Origin: Blastocladiella emersonii ATCC 22665
Taxonomy: Eukaryota > Blastocladiomycota > Blastocladiomycetes > Blastocladiales > Blastocladiaceae
Length of the DNA stretch: 64,000 bases
Reading direction: 5' to 3'
NCBI GenBank assembly: GCA_025594325.1
Contig: JANHCV010000005.1
Coordinates: forward strand, 2,073,501-2,137,500
Below the pieces are notes generated by a model. The model made no database searches, had not been told where the DNA came from, and saw nothing but the letters and a program-made list of their open reading frames with translations. The translations under genes and the position numbers were made by a program. This document shows positions 34,265 to 48,199 of the stretch, piece by piece (position 1 is the stretch's first letter; each line of letters begins with the position of its first letter).

Positions 34265-35827
34265 CTTGCCTACCTGCTATCCGAACACCCACACCGCCTC
34301 GCAAGTCATTGGGGGCCCGCGCTCTCTGGTTGCCGTCCCAGCCAACAAAGGAATGAATGATGAGCCCTGGCAGCCTGGCAGCCTGCCACACTGACAGCCT
34401 GACTGACAGCGCCCACCCAGTAGATATTATCTATCTCGTAGGTAGTCTGGGAGGACTTCGTTAGTCAATACACGACCAGTCTCCTCCTGGCTGCCGGCTC
34501 TGCTGTCCACTCCAAGTCCTGCATGATGATGGGCCAAGGAGGGTTCCGAGCAGCTCCTCTGTCTACCCGCGTGAAACCACTCACCCGCTGACGGATGTAT
34601 ACCACGCACCGTGCAGCGCGCACAGCACACAGCGCCCGACGCACCACGCGGTGCGCACACGGCGCAAACGGCCACCCTGGTGTCACACACACTCGCATGA
34701 ACGGCAGGCATGCAAGGCGTCCGTCCTCAACTCAACAATGATTTATCATCCAGGCTTACTACTCGCTCCAACGGGTGCGCCTGCCTGCCCTCCCAGTGCC
34801 GTTGATTGATTGATGGGTGCGCCAGCCCCTGTTGCCAGCCACGTGGCAAGCAACACCTCAGCACCTGCGTCGCCCTGGCCACCGTCCGTACCTTGCAAAC
34901 AGCGTAGCAGCCGTACTGCTTCACAGGGCTGCAGAGGGCTGGCTGCGGAGGGCTGAGGCGGCAGGGCTCCTCCTGCAGGAAGGAGACAGTGCTGGGGCCA
35001 AGGAGTGCTAGGGACGACAAACTGAATGGTGAATGACCAGACCAACACACCACATGCTCCTGGCAGGAGTGCGTGTGGGCGTGCGGGCCCGTGTCCGTGC
35101 GTGCCTGTGTCTGTGCGTGCCTGGATTAGACCTCCATCACAAGCGCCAAGTGACCAAGTGACCAAGTGACAAAGTGACCAAGGTGACCAAGGTGACCAAG
35201 GTGACCAAGGTGACCAGGGTGACCAAGGTGACCAAGTGACACACAAGCACCAAGCTAGGGTGGCCGGGCGGCCATGGACCGTACTGCATGGGTACCATTA
35301 CCGTGGACTGGCCGCGGCCATTTATTGCAGCACAGCCCTGCCTGGCTCAGGACGCGGCGGGCGTGGGAGGCGGGCAGGGTAGATAGGTAGCAGCAGCAGG
35401 ACCTGGCTAGCTGGCTGTCAAACAACACGAGTGAAGGGGTGCGTGAGGGAGGGTGTGTTGAACGAATGGATGGGTGGATGCAGGCAGACCTTCATACGTG
35501 TCGTGCGTGATGAGGATTGGTTGGCCACCATCCACCAACGCCATGGCATGGCTGCGGGTGTCGCTGCGTGCGCCTTGGCGGGTGGTGGTGTTGGTGGGTG
35601 GTGTTGGTGGGTGCTGTGGTGGTAGTGGAGCTAAAGTGGTGTTGTGGGGCTCCTGGGGTCCCCTTCCCTTCCTGTCTGGCCTAGGTGGGTGGGTGGGCGG
35701 ACGTAGCGCGCATGCGGGCGGGCAAGGTAGGAACGTTGCTCACGCAATGGATCATGTATTTTATGGAACGTAGTCTGCACAGCAGAGAGGGGGATGTCCG
35801 GCCCAATCGGACCCTCCACGAATCACA

Positions 35828-37078
35828 CCGCGCCGCCGCCTCTGTTGCCGCCGCGGCCGCCGCTAAACGACCAATCGAATCTTCTACTACACCACCAACA
35901 CCACCACCACCACCCGCTACGCTTTCTCCTGTCCATGGCGAGGACCTCAGCACTCCCGGCTACGCCATGGTCGGCGAGTCCGTTGCTGGCGCGACGCGGT
36001 CCCTTGCCTCGTTCGGCCGTCGCCTCCTCGCCTCCATCTGGCGCGACCCCGCCGCTCTGTCTCGCCTCGCCGGCTGCGTTGTACGCGCCCGCGACGTCGC
36101 CTTCGCCTCCCGCTCACTCCAACTCGACCGCGACCTCGCTCGACCCGTCCTCGCGGCCATCACGTCCGTCGCCTCCCGATCCCTCTGGCGCGGCGCCTGG
36201 CTCTCTCACTCCGCTGGCTGCGCCGAGGCCGACCCACTCGATTCTTCTGAAGCTCCGCCGCGCGAGCCGCGTGAGCGGGCCCGCCGCCCATTTGGCCAGC
36301 CCATTGCCACACTCAAGTTCATCAACCGCCACCACTACTGCTCTCGCTGTCTGAGCTCGCTCCATTCCCACGTCCCCAACCCGTCTGGGCGTGAAGAAGA
36401 CCCGCCAGTGTGCCCGCCGTCCACCGCGGCCCAAGCGGCTCTTGTTGCAGATCCCTCCGTCCGACTTTGGCTGCTCGGTTCCCCAAGGCACATTCGGTGA
36501 TGTGACTAGACCAAGGATCGGCGCAGTCGACGCAAGTCCAGTAGCACCAGGTGTTTGCGCGCGGTACTGACCCATCCACTTTCTCTCGTTCTGACGACGA
36601 TGAAACGCATGATCCGCCACTGAATGGCGCTGACGCACAAAAGAAAACGAAGGAGAAAAACAAAAAGAAAAGAAACGCAAAAAGAAGAATGTCCGCACAA
36701 AAAGATGGAAAAACATCTGACGAACCTCACAGGCCATGCCCAAGACCACAGCACTGCCACTGGTCCATTGGCATGTCCTCGCGCTCTAGTTGGTCACGCC
36801 AGCTTGTCTCTCTGCTCGGTCTCTCTTTACTGCGTTTCGTTCGCTCTCTTAGCTCGCTGCTCGAGCTCGCTCTCTCTTCGCCTCGTTCGCCCATCTCTCT
36901 CGTACTCCCCTCTCCTCCCACAATTCTTCCCCCTATGCTCCTCGACGTGCACGGTCCGGGCTTGTCGTACTGCGGCTTGCCCACAAAAGGGCTGCTGCCC
37001 GTTGCACAGTGGATATTCTGCTTGCAGTTCACAACCGCTGTTAAGGAATAAATGCATTGGTTCCAAAAAAAAAAAGAA
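35828..37078 (+). mobile_element. Retroposed insert, copy 9
   Basis: Reading frame 35967-36500 intact; poly(A) 11. Confidence 0.82.
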
Positions 37079-38199
37079 ACCCTCCACGAATCACAATATG
37101 CGCGCAATGAATTGACCGATGATATGGCCGTACCAAACCAGCCACGTAGACAATTGTCATGGTAGTCGAACAAAACCATATTCAAATCTTGGACTACCCG
37201 CTTGTCCAGCTAGCCAGGGACCCATAAATCACAGTATCGACCCAACTAAATATTTGACAGCAGAAATATAGTAAACCAACCTCGTACAAAATTGTCATGG
37301 TACTCAAACAAAACCATATTCAAAACCTTGACTTCCCGCATATCCAGCTGGCCAGGGACCCATAAATCACAGTATGGAACCAACAAAGTATCTGACAACA
37401 GAAATATGGTAAAACAGCTACGCGGATAATTGTCATGGTACTCAATCAAAACCATACTCAAACCTTTGCTTTCCTGCATGTCCAGCTGGCCACTGACCCA
37501 TAAATCACAGTATCGGACCAAGAAAATATCTGACCATGGAAATATAGTATACCAGCCACCTAGGTAATTGTCATGGCACTCAAACAAAACCATAGTCAAG
37601 TCTTTGACTATCCACATGTCCAGCTGATTGAGGACCCATGAATCGTAACGTCAAAGCAACAATATATCTCACCATGGAAGTATAGTAAACCAGCCACTCT
37701 GGCAATTGTCATGGTACTCAAACAAAACCATACTCAAATCTATGACTTCCCACATGTCCAGCAGGTTGGACACCCATAAATCACAGTATCAAACCAACAA
37801 AATATCAGACCACAGGAGTATATAAAACCGACCACGTAGGTAATTGTCTTGGTACTCAAACAAAACCATATTCAAATCTTTCAATTCCCGCTTGTCCAGC
37901 TAGCCAGGGACCCATAAATCACAGGATCACAGCAACAAAGTATCTGACAACAGAAATATGGTACACCAGCCACGTAGATAATTGTCATGGTACTCAAACA
38001 AAACCATACTCAAATCTTCGAGTGCCCCATGTCCAGGTGGGCAAGGGCCTATAAATCACAGTATTGAACCAAGAAAATACCTGACGATCGGGATGTATCA
38101 AACCCGCCACGCTGATACTTGTCGTGGTACTCAAACATAACCATACTCAGCCAAATCTTTGAATACCCTCACGTCCAGGTGGGCAAGGAACCAAAGCGC
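37079..38199. repeat. 138-bp satellite block 10
   Basis: Eight monomers; C after TATATAAAA (37828). Confidence 0.92.
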
Positions 38200-38311
38200 C
38201 AGATATTCAAATCTACCGCTTTGTGCACACTCCACTAGCCAACTCTTCGATCCACTAATTATGGAGCCCGTCGTCAAAGTACACTGTCCAATCAACTAAG
38301 TAAACAGCCAA

Positions 38312-38415
38312 CCTGCCAGCCTGCCAGCCTGCCAGCCTGCCAGCCTGCCAGCCTGCCAGCCTGCCAGCCTGCCAGCCTGCCAGCCTGCCAACCTGCCAAC
38401 CTGCCAACCTGCCGC
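38312..38415. repeat. Octamer minisatellite, 9+3+1 copies
   Basis: Nine CCTGCCAG; last of the run of four. Confidence 0.96.
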
Positions 38416-39978
38416 CTTGCCTACCTGCTATCCGAACACCCACACCGCCTCGCAAGTCATTGGGGGCCCGCGCTCTCTGGTTGCCGTCCCAGCCAACAAA
38501 GGAATGAATGATGAGCCCTGGCAGCCTGGCAGCCTGCCACACTGACAGCCTGACTGACAGCGCCCACCCAGTAGATATTATCTATCTCGTAGGTAGTCTG
38601 GGAGGACTTCGTTAGTCAATACACGACCAGTCTCCTCCTGGCTGCCGGCTCTGCTGTCCACTCCAAGTCCTGCATGATGATGGGCCAAGGAGGGTTCCGA
38701 GCAGCTCCTCTGTCTACCCGCGTGAAACCACTCACCCGCTGACGGATGTATACCACGCACCGTGCAGCGCGCACAGCACACAGCGCCCGACGCACCACGC
38801 GGTGCGCACACGGCGCAAACGGCCACCCTGGTGTCACACACACTCGCATGAACGGCAGGCATGCAAGGCGTCCGTCCTCAACTCAACAATGATTTATCAT
38901 CCAGGCTTACTACTCGCTCCAACGGGTGCGCCTGCCTGCCCTCCCAGTGCCGTTGATTGATTGATGGGTGCGCCAGCCCCTGTTGCCAGCCACGTGGCAA
39001 GCAACACCTCAGCACCTGCGTCGCCCTGGCCACCGTCCGTACCTTGCAAACAGCGTAGCAGCCGTACTGCTTCACAGGGCTGCAGAGGGCTGGCTGCGGA
39101 GGGCTGAGGCGGCAGGGCTCCTCCTGCAGGAAGGAGACAGTGCTGGGGCCAAGGAGTGCTAGGGACGACAAACTGAATGGTGAATGACCAGACCAACACA
39201 CCACATGCTCCTGGCAGGAGTGCGTGTGGGCGTGCGGGCCCGTGTCCGTGCGTGCCTGTGTCTGTGCGTGCCTGGATTAGACCTCCATCACAAGCGCCAA
39301 GTGACCAAGTGACCAAGTGACAAAGTGACCAAGGTGACCAAGGTGACCAAGGTGACCAAGGTGACCAGGGTGACCAAGGTGACCAAGTGACACACAAGCA
39401 CCAAGCTAGGGTGGCCGGGCGGCCATGGACCGTACTGCATGGGTACCATTACCGTGGACTGGCCGCGGCCATTTATTGCAGCACAGCCCTGCCTGGCTCA
39501 GGACGCGGCGGGCGTGGGAGGCGGGCAGGGTAGATAGGTAGCAGCAGCAGGACCTGGCTAGCTGGCTGTCAAACAACACGAGTGAAGGGGTGCGTGAGGG
39601 AGGGTGTGTTGAACGAATGGATGGGTGGATGCAGGCAGACCTTCATACGTGTCGTGCGTGATGAGGATTGGTTGGCCACCATCCACCAACGCCATGGCAT
39701 GGCTGCGGGTGTCGCTGCGTGCGCCTTGGCGGGTGGTGGTGTTGGTGGGTGGTGTTGGTGGGTGCTGTGGTGGTAGTGGAGCTAAAGTGGTGTTGTGGGG
39801 CTCCTGGGGTCCCCTTCCCTTCCTGTCTGGCCTAGGTGGGTGGGTGGGCGGACGTAGCGCGCATGCGGGCGGGCAAGGTAGGAACGTTGCTCACGCAATG
39901 GATCATGTATTTTATGGAACGTAGTCTGCACAGCAGAGAGGGGGATGTCCGGCCCAATCGGACCCTCCACGAATCACA

Positions 39979-41228
39979 CCGCGCCGCCGCCTCTGTTGCC
40001 GCCGCGGCCGCCGCTAAACGACCAATCGAATCTTCTACTACACCACCAACACCACCACCACCACCCGCTACGCTTTCTCCTGTCCATGGCGAGGACCTCA
40101 GCACTCCCGGCTACGCCATGGTCGGCGAGTCCGTTGCTGGCGCGACGCGGTCCCTTGCCTCGTTCGGCCGTCGCCTCCTCGCCTCCATCTGGCGCGACCC
40201 CGCCGCTCTGTCTCGCCTCGCCGGCTGCGTTGTACGCGCCCGCGACGTCGCCTTCGCCTCCCGCTCACTCCAACTCGACCGCGACCTCGCTCGACCCGTC
40301 CTCGCGGCCATCACGTCCGTCGCCTCCCGATCCCTCTGGCGCGGCGCCTGGCTCTCTCACTCCGCTGGCTGCGCCGAGGCCGACCCACTCGATTCTTCTG
40401 AAGCTCCGCCGCGCGAGCCGCGTGAGCGGGCCCGCCGCCCATTTGGCCAGCCCATTGCCACACTCAAGTTCATCAACCGCCACCACTACTGCTCTCGCTG
40501 TCTGAGCTCGCTCCATTCCCACGTCCCCAACCCGTCTGGGCGTGAAGAAGACCCGCCAGTGTGCCCGCCGTCCACCGCGGCCCAAGCGGCTCTTGTTGCA
40601 GATCCCTCCGTCCGACTTTGGCTGCTCGGTTCCCCAAGGCACATTCGGTGATGTGACTAGACCAAGGATCGGCGCAGTCGACGCAAGTCCAGTAGCACCA
40701 GGTGTTTGCGCGCGGTACTGACCCATCCACTTTCTCTCGTTCTGACGACGATGAAACGCATGATCCGCCACTGAATGGCGCTGACGCACAAAAGAAAACG
40801 AAGGAGAAAAACAAAAAGAAAAGAAACGCAAAAAGAAGAATGTCCGCACAAAAAGATGGAAAAACATCTGACGAACCTCACAGGCCATGCCCAAGACCAC
40901 AGCACTGCCACTGGTCCATTGGCATGTCCTCGCGCTCTAGTTGGTCACGCCAGCTTGTCTCTCTGCTCGGTCTCTCTTTACTGCGTTTCGTTCGCTCTCT
41001 TAGCTCGCTGCTCGAGCTCGCTCTCTCTTCGCCTCGTTCGCCCATCTCTCTCGTACTCCCCTCTCCTCCCACAATTCTTCCCCCTATGCTCCTCGACGTG
41101 CACGGTCCGGGCTTGTCGTACTGCGGCTTGCCCACAAAAGGGCTGCTGCCCGTTGCACAGTGGATATTCTGCTTGCAGTTCACAACCGCTGTTAAGGAAT
41201 AAATGCATTGGTTCCAAAAAAAAAAGAA
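39979..41228 (+). mobile_element. Retroposed insert, copy 10
   Basis: Reading frame 40118-40651 intact; poly(A) shortened to 10. Confidence 0.82.
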
Positions 41229-42349
41229 ACCCTCCACGAATCACAATATGCACGCAATGAATTGACCGATGATATGGCCGTACCAAACCAGCCACGTAGA
41301 CAATTGTCATGGTAGTCGAACAAAACCATATTCAAATCTTGGACTACCCGCTTGTCCAGCTAGCCAGGGACCCATAAATCACAGTATCGACCCAACTAAA
41401 TATTTGACAGCAGAAAAATAGTAAACCAACCTCGTACAAAATTGTCATGGTACTCAAACAAAACCATATTCAAAACCTTGACTTCCCGCATATCCAGCTG
41501 GCCAGGGACCCATAAATCACAGTATGGAACCAACAAAGTATCTGACAACAGAAATATGGTAAAACAGCTACGCGGATAATTGTCATGGTACTCAATCAAA
41601 ACCATACTCAAACCTTTGCTTTCCTGCATGTCCAGCTGGCCACTGACCCATAAATCACAGTATCGGACCAAGAAAATATCTGACCATGGAAATATAGTAT
41701 ACCAGCCACCTAGGTAATTGTCATGGCACTCAAACAAAACCATAGTCAAGTCTTTGACTATCCACATGTCCAGCTGATTGAGGACCCATGAATCGTAACG
41801 TCAAAGCAACAATATATCTCACCATGGAAGTATAGTAAACCAGCCACTCTGGCAATTGTCATGGTACTCAAACAAAACCATACTCAAATCTATGACTTCC
41901 CACATGTCCAGCAGGTTGGACACCCATAAATCACAGTATCAAACCAACAAAATATCAGACCACAGGAGTATATAAAACCGACCACGTAGGTAATTGTCTT
42001 GGTACTCAAACAAAACCATATTCAAATCTTTCAATTCCCGCTTGTCCAGCTAGCCAGGGACCCATAAATCACAGGATCACAGCAACAAAGTATCTGACAA
42101 CAGAAATATGGTACACCAGCCACGTAGATAATTGTCATGGTACTCAAACAAAACCATACTCAAATCTTCGAGTGCCCCATGTCCAGGTGGGCAAGGGCCT
42201 ATAAATCACAGTATTGAACCAAGAAAATACCTGACGATCGGGATGTATCAAACCCGCCACGCTGATACTTGTCGTGGTACTCAAACATAACCATACTCAG
42301 CCAAATCTTTGAATACCCTCACGTCCAGGTGGGCAAGGAACCAAAGCGC
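41229..42349. repeat. 138-bp satellite block 11
   Basis: Eight monomers; carries A at 41252 and 41417 in monomers 1 and 2, and C at 41978. Confidence 0.92.
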
Positions 42350-42461
42350 CAGATATTCAAATCTACCGCTTTGTGCACACTCCACTAGCCAACTCTTCGA
42401 TCCACTAATTATGGAGCCCGTCGTCAAAGTACACTGTCCAATCAACTAAGTAAACAGCCAA

Positions 42462-42525
42462 CCTGCCAGCCTGCCAGCCTGCCAGCCTGCCAGCCTGCCA
42501 ACCTGCCAACCTGCCAACCTGCCGC
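42462..42525. repeat. Octamer minisatellite, 4+3+1 copies
   Basis: Four CCTGCCAG; pairs with the tract at 46573. Confidence 0.96.
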
Positions 42526-44088
42526 CTTGCCTACCTGCTATCCGAACACCCACACCGCCTCGCAAGTCATTGGGGGCCCGCGCTCTCTGGTTGCCGTCCC
42601 AGCCAACAAAGGAATGAATGATGAGCCCTGGCAGCCTGGCAGCCTGCCACACTGACAGCCTGACTGACAGCGCCCACCCAGTAGATATTATCTATCTCGT
42701 AGGTAGTCTGGGAGGACTTCGTTAGTCAATACACGACCAGTCTCCTCCTGGCTGCCGGCTCTGCTGTCCACTCCAAGTCCTGCATGATGATGGGCCAAGG
42801 AGGGTTCCGAGCAGCTCCTCTGTCTACCCGCGTGAAACCACTCACCCGCTGACGGATGTATACCACGCACCGTGCAGCGCGCACAGCACACAGCGCCCGA
42901 CGCACCACGCGGTGCGCACACGGCGCAAACGGCCACCCTGGTGTCACACACACTCGCATGAACGGCAGGCATGCAAGGCGTCCGTCCTCAACTCAACAAT
43001 GATTTATCATCCAGGCTTACTACTCGCTCCAACGGGTGCGCCTGCCTGCCCTCCCAGTGCCGTTGATTGATTGATGGGTGCGCCAGCCCCTGTTGCCAGC
43101 CACGTGGCAAGCAACACCTCAGCACCTGCGTCGCCCTGGCCACCGTCCGTACCTTGCAAACAGCGTAGCAGCCGTACTGCTTCACAGGGCTGCAGAGGGC
43201 TGGCTGCGGAGGGCTGAGGCGGCAGGGCTCCTCCTGCAGGAAGGAGACAGTGCTGGGGCCAAGGAGTGCTAGGGACGACAAACTGAATGGTGAATGACCA
43301 GACCAACACACCACATGCTCCTGGCAGGAGTGCGTGTGGGCGTGCGGGCCCGTGTCCGTGCGTGCCTGTGTCTGTGCGTGCCTGGATTAGACCTCCATCA
43401 CAAGCGCCAAGTGACCAAGTGACCAAGTGACAAAGTGACCAAGGTGACCAAGGTGACCAAGGTGACCAAGGTGACCAGGGTGACCAAGGTGACCAAGTGA
43501 CACACAAGCACCAAGCTAGGGTGGCCGGGCGGCCATGGACCGTACTGCATGGGTACCATTACCGTGGACTGGCCGCGGCCATTTATTGCAGCACAGCCCT
43601 GCCTGGCTCAGGACGCGGCGGGCGTGGGAGGCGGGCAGGGTAGATAGGTAGCAGCAGCAGGACCTGGCTAGCTGGCTGTCAAACAACACGAGTGAAGGGG
43701 TGCGTGAGGGAGGGTGTGTTGAACGAATGGATGGGTGGATGCAGGCAGACCTTCATACGTGTCGTGCGTGATGAGGATTGGTTGGCCACCATCCACCAAC
43801 GCCATGGCATGGCTGCGGGTGTCGCTGCGTGCGCCTTGGCGGGTGGTGGTGTTGGTGGGTGGTGTTGGTGGGTGCTGTGGTGGTAGTGGAGCTAAAGTGG
43901 TGTTGTGGGGCTCCTGGGGTCCCCTTCCCTTCCTGTCTGGCCTAGGTGGGTGGGTGGGCGGACGTAGCGCGCATGCGGGCGGGCAAGGTAGGAACGTTGC
44001 TCACGCAATGGATCATGTATTTTATGGAACGTAGTCTGCACAGCAGAGAGGGGGATGTCCGGCCCAATCGGACCCTCCACGAATCACA

Positions 44089-45339
44089 CCGCGCCGCCGC
44101 CTCTGTTGCCGCCGCGGCCGCCGCTAAACGACCAATCGAATCTTCTACTACACCACCAACACCACCACCACCACCCGCTACGCTTTCTCCTGTCCATGGC
44201 GAGGACCTCAGCACTCCCGGCTACGCCATGGTCGGCGAGTCCGTTGCTGGCGCGACGCGGTCCCTTGCCTCGTTCGGCCGTCGCCTCCTCGCCTCCATCT
44301 GGCGCGACCCCGCCGCTCTGTCTCGCCTCGCCGGCTGCGTTGTACGCGCCCGCGACGTCGCCTTCGCCTCCCGCTCACTCCAACTCGACCGCGACCTCGC
44401 TCGACCCGTCCTCGCGGCCATCACGTCCGTCGCCTCCCGATCCCTCTGGCGCGGCGCCTGGCTCTCTCACTCCGCTGGCTGCGCCGAGGCCGACCCACTC
44501 GATTCTTCTGAAGCTCCGCCGCGCGAGCCGCGTGAGCGGGCCCGCCGCCCATTTGGCCAGCCCATTGCCACACTCAAGTTCATCAACCGCCACCACTACT
44601 GCTCTCGCTGTCTGAGCTCGCTCCATTCCCACGTCCCCAACCCGTCTGGGCGTGAAGAAGACCCGCCAGTGTGCCCGCCGTCCACCGCGGCCCAAGCGGC
44701 TCTTGTTGCAGATCCCTCCGTCCGACTTTGGCTGCTCGGTTCCGCAAGGCACATTCGGTGATGTGACTAGACCAAGGATCGGCGCAGTCGACGCAAGTCC
44801 AGTAGCACCAGGTGTTTGCGCGCGGTACTGACCCATCCACTTTCTCTCGTTCTGACGACGATGAAACGCATGATCCGCCACTGAATGGCGCTGACGCACA
44901 AAAGAAAACGAAGGAGAAAAACAAAAAGAAAAGAAACGCAAAAAGAAGAATGTCCGCACAAAAAGATGGAAAAACATCTGACGAACCTCACAGGCCATGC
45001 CCAAGACCACAGCACTGCCACTGGTCCATTGGCATGTCCTCGCGCTCTAGTTGGTCACGCCAGCTTGTCTCTCTGCTCGGTCTCTCTTTACTGCGTTTCG
45101 TTCGCTCTCTTAGCTCGCTGCTCGAGCTCGCTCTCTCTTCGCCTCGTTCGCCCATCTCTCTCGTACTCCCCTCTCCTCCCACAATTCTTCCCCCTATGCT
45201 CCTCGACGTGCACGGTCCGGGCTTGTCGTACTGCGGCTTGCCCACAAAAGGGCTGCTGCCCGTTGCACAGTGGATATTCTGCTTGCAGTTCACAACCGCT
45301 GTTAAGGAATAAATGCATTGGTTCCAAAAAAAAAAAGAA
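44089..45339 (+). mobile_element. Retroposed insert, copy 11
   Basis: Reading frame 44228-44761 is open but has C-to-G at 44744, giving Pro to Ala five residues from the C-terminus. This is the only amino-acid difference I found among the 15 copies. Poly(A) 11. Confidence 0.82.
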
Positions 45340-46460
45340 ACCCTCCACGAATCACAATATGCGCGCAATGAATTGACCGATGATATGGCCGTACCAAACC
45401 AGCCACGTAGACAATTGTCATGGTAGTCGAACAAAACCATATTCAAATCTTGGACTACCCGCTTGTCCAGCTAGCCAGGGACCCATAAATCACAGTATCG
45501 ACCCAACTAAATATTTGACAGCAGAAATATAGTAAACCAACCTCGTACAAAATTGTCATGGTACTCAAACAAAACCATATTCAAAACCTTGACTTCCCGC
45601 ATATCCAGCTGGCCAGGGACCCATAAATCACAGTATGGAACCAACAAAGTATCTGACAACAGAAATATGGTAAAACAGCTACGCGGATAATTGTCATGGT
45701 ACTCAATCAAAACCATACTCAAACCTTTGCTTTCCTGCATGTCCAGCTGGCCACTGACCCATAAATCACAGTATCGGACCAAGAAAATATCTGACCATGG
45801 AAATATAGTATACCAGCCACCTAGGTAATTGTCATGGCACTCAAACAAAACCATAGTCAAGTCTTTGACTATCCACATGTCCAGCTGATTGAGGACCCAT
45901 GAATCGTAACGTCAAAGCAACAATATATCTCACCATGGAAGTATAGTAAACCAGCCACTCTGGCAATTGTCATGGTACTCAAACAAAACCATACTCAAAT
46001 CTATGACTTCCCACATGTCCAGCAGGTTGGACACCCATAAATCACAGTATCAAACCAACAAAATATCAGACCACAGGAGTATATAAAACCGACCACGTAG
46101 GTAATTGTCTTGGTACTCAAACAAAACCATATTCAAATCTTTCAATTCCCGCTTGTCCAGCTAGCCAGGGACCCATAAATCACAGGATCACAGCAACAAA
46201 GTATCTGACAACAGAAATATGGTACACCAGCCACGTAGATAATTGTCATGGTACTCAAACAAAACCATACTCAAATCTTCGAGTGCCCCATGTCCAGGTG
46301 GGCAAGGGCCTATAAATCACAGTATTGAACCAAGAAAATACCTGACGATCGGGATGTATCAAACCCGCCACGCTGATACTTGTCGTGGTACTCAAACATA
46401 ACCATACTCAGCCAAATCTTTGAATACCCTCACGTCCAGGTGGGCAAGGAACCAAAGCGC
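45340..46460. repeat. 138-bp satellite block 12
   Basis: Eight monomers; left-hand alleles in monomers 1 and 2 but C at 46089. Confidence 0.92.
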
Positions 46461-46572
46461 CAGATATTCAAATCTACCGCTTTGTGCACACTCCACTAGC
46501 CAACTCTTCGATCCACTAATTATGGAGCCCGTCGTCAAAGTACACTGTCCAATCAACTAAGTAAACAGCCAA

Positions 46573-46636
46573 CCTGCCAGCCTGCCAGCCTGCCAGCCTG
46601 CCAGCCTGCCAACCTGCCAACCTGCCAACCTGCCGC
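46573..46636. repeat. Octamer minisatellite, 4+3+1 copies
   Basis: Four CCTGCCAG. Confidence 0.96.
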
Positions 46637-48199
46637 CTTGCCTACCTGCTATCCGAACACCCACACCGCCTCGCAAGTCATTGGGGGCCCGCGCTCTCTG
46701 GTTGCCGTCCCAGCCAACAAAGGAATGAATGATGAGCCCTGGCAGCCTGGCAGCCTGCCACACTGACAGCCTGACTGACAGCGCCCACCCAGTAGATATT
46801 ATCTATCTCGTAGGTAGTCTGGGAGGACTTCGTTAGTCAATACACGACCAGTCTCCTCCTGGCTGCCGGCTCTGCTGTCCACTCCAAGTCCTGCATGATG
46901 ATGGGCCAAGGAGGGTTCCGAGCAGCTCCTCTGTCTACCCGCGTGAAACCACTCACCCGCTGACGGATGTATACCACGCACCGTGCAGCGCGCACAGCAC
47001 ACAGCGCCCGACGCACCACGCGGTGCGCACACGGCGCAAACGGCCACCCTGGTGTCACACACACTCGCATGAACGGCAGGCATGCAAGGCGTCCGTCCTC
47101 AACTCAACAATGATTTATCATCCAGGCTTACTACTCGCTCCAACGGGTGCGCCTGCCTGCCCTCCCAGTGCCGTTGATTGATTGATGGGTGCGCCAGCCC
47201 CTGTTGCCAGCCACGTGGCAAGCAACACCTCAGCACCTGCGTCGCCCTGGCCACCGTCCGTACCTTGCAAACAGCGTAGCAGCCGTACTGCTTCACAGGG
47301 CTGCAGAGGGCTGGCTGCGGAGGGCTGAGGCGGCAGGGCTCCTCCTGCAGGAAGGAGACAGTGCTGGGGCCAAGGAGTGCTAGGGACGACAAACTGAATG
47401 GTGAATGACCAGACCAACACACCACATGCTCCTGGCAGGAGTGCGTGTGGGCGTGCGGGCCCGTGTCCGTGCGTGCCTGTGTCTGTGCGTGCCTGGATTA
47501 GACCTCCATCACAAGCGCCAAGTGACCAAGTGACCAAGTGACAAAGTGACCAAGGTGACCAAGGTGACCAAGGTGACCAAGGTGACCAGGGTGACCAAGG
47601 TGACCAAGTGACACACAAGCACCAAGCTAGGGTGGCCGGGCGGCCATGGACCGTACTGCATGGGTACCATTACCGTGGACTGGCCGCGGCCATTTATTGC
47701 AGCACAGCCCTGCCTGGCTCAGGACGCGGCGGGCGTGGGAGGCGGGCAGGGTAGATAGGTAGCAGCAGCAGGACCTGGCTAGCTGGCTGTCAAACAACAC
47801 GAGTGAAGGGGTGCGTGAGGGAGGGTGTGTTGAACGAATGGATGGGTGGATGCAGGCAGACCTTCATACGTGTCGTGCGTGATGAGGATTGGTTGGCCAC
47901 CATCCACCAACGCCATGGCATGGCTGCGGGTGTCGCTGCGTGCGCCTTGGCGGGTGGTGGTGTTGGTGGGTGGTGTTGGTGGGTGCTGTGGTGGTAGTGG
48001 AGCTAAAGTGGTGTTGTGGGGCTCCTGGGGTCCCCTTCCCTTCCTGTCTGGCCTAGGTGGGTGGGTGGGCGGACGTAGCGCGCATGCGGGCGGGCAAGGT
48101 AGGAACGTTGCTCACGCAATGGATCATGTATTTTATGGAACGTAGTCTGCACAGCAGAGAGGGGGATGTCCGGCCCAATCGGACCCTCCACGAATCACA

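Larger units (their letters stand above)
33249..37399 (+). repeat. Macrosatellite unit 9 (4151 bp)
   Basis: Nine octamers, poly(A) 11. First copy with C at 33677 in place of G, the marker of the right-hand group (units 9-13, 15, 16). Confidence 0.97.
37400..41549 (+). repeat. Macrosatellite unit 10 (4150 bp)
   Basis: Nine octamers. The poly(A) run is 10, one shorter. Two linked changes appear just after the insert: G-to-A at 41252 and T-to-A at 41417. The same trio recurs in unit 12 but not in unit 11 between them. Confidence 0.97.
41550..45660 (+). repeat. Macrosatellite unit 11 (4111 bp)
   Basis: Four octamers. Private C-to-G change at 44744 turns a proline near the end of the insert reading frame into alanine. 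Its 3' part has the left-hand alleles (poly(A) 11, G at 45363, T at 45528), unlike both neighbours. Confidence 0.97.
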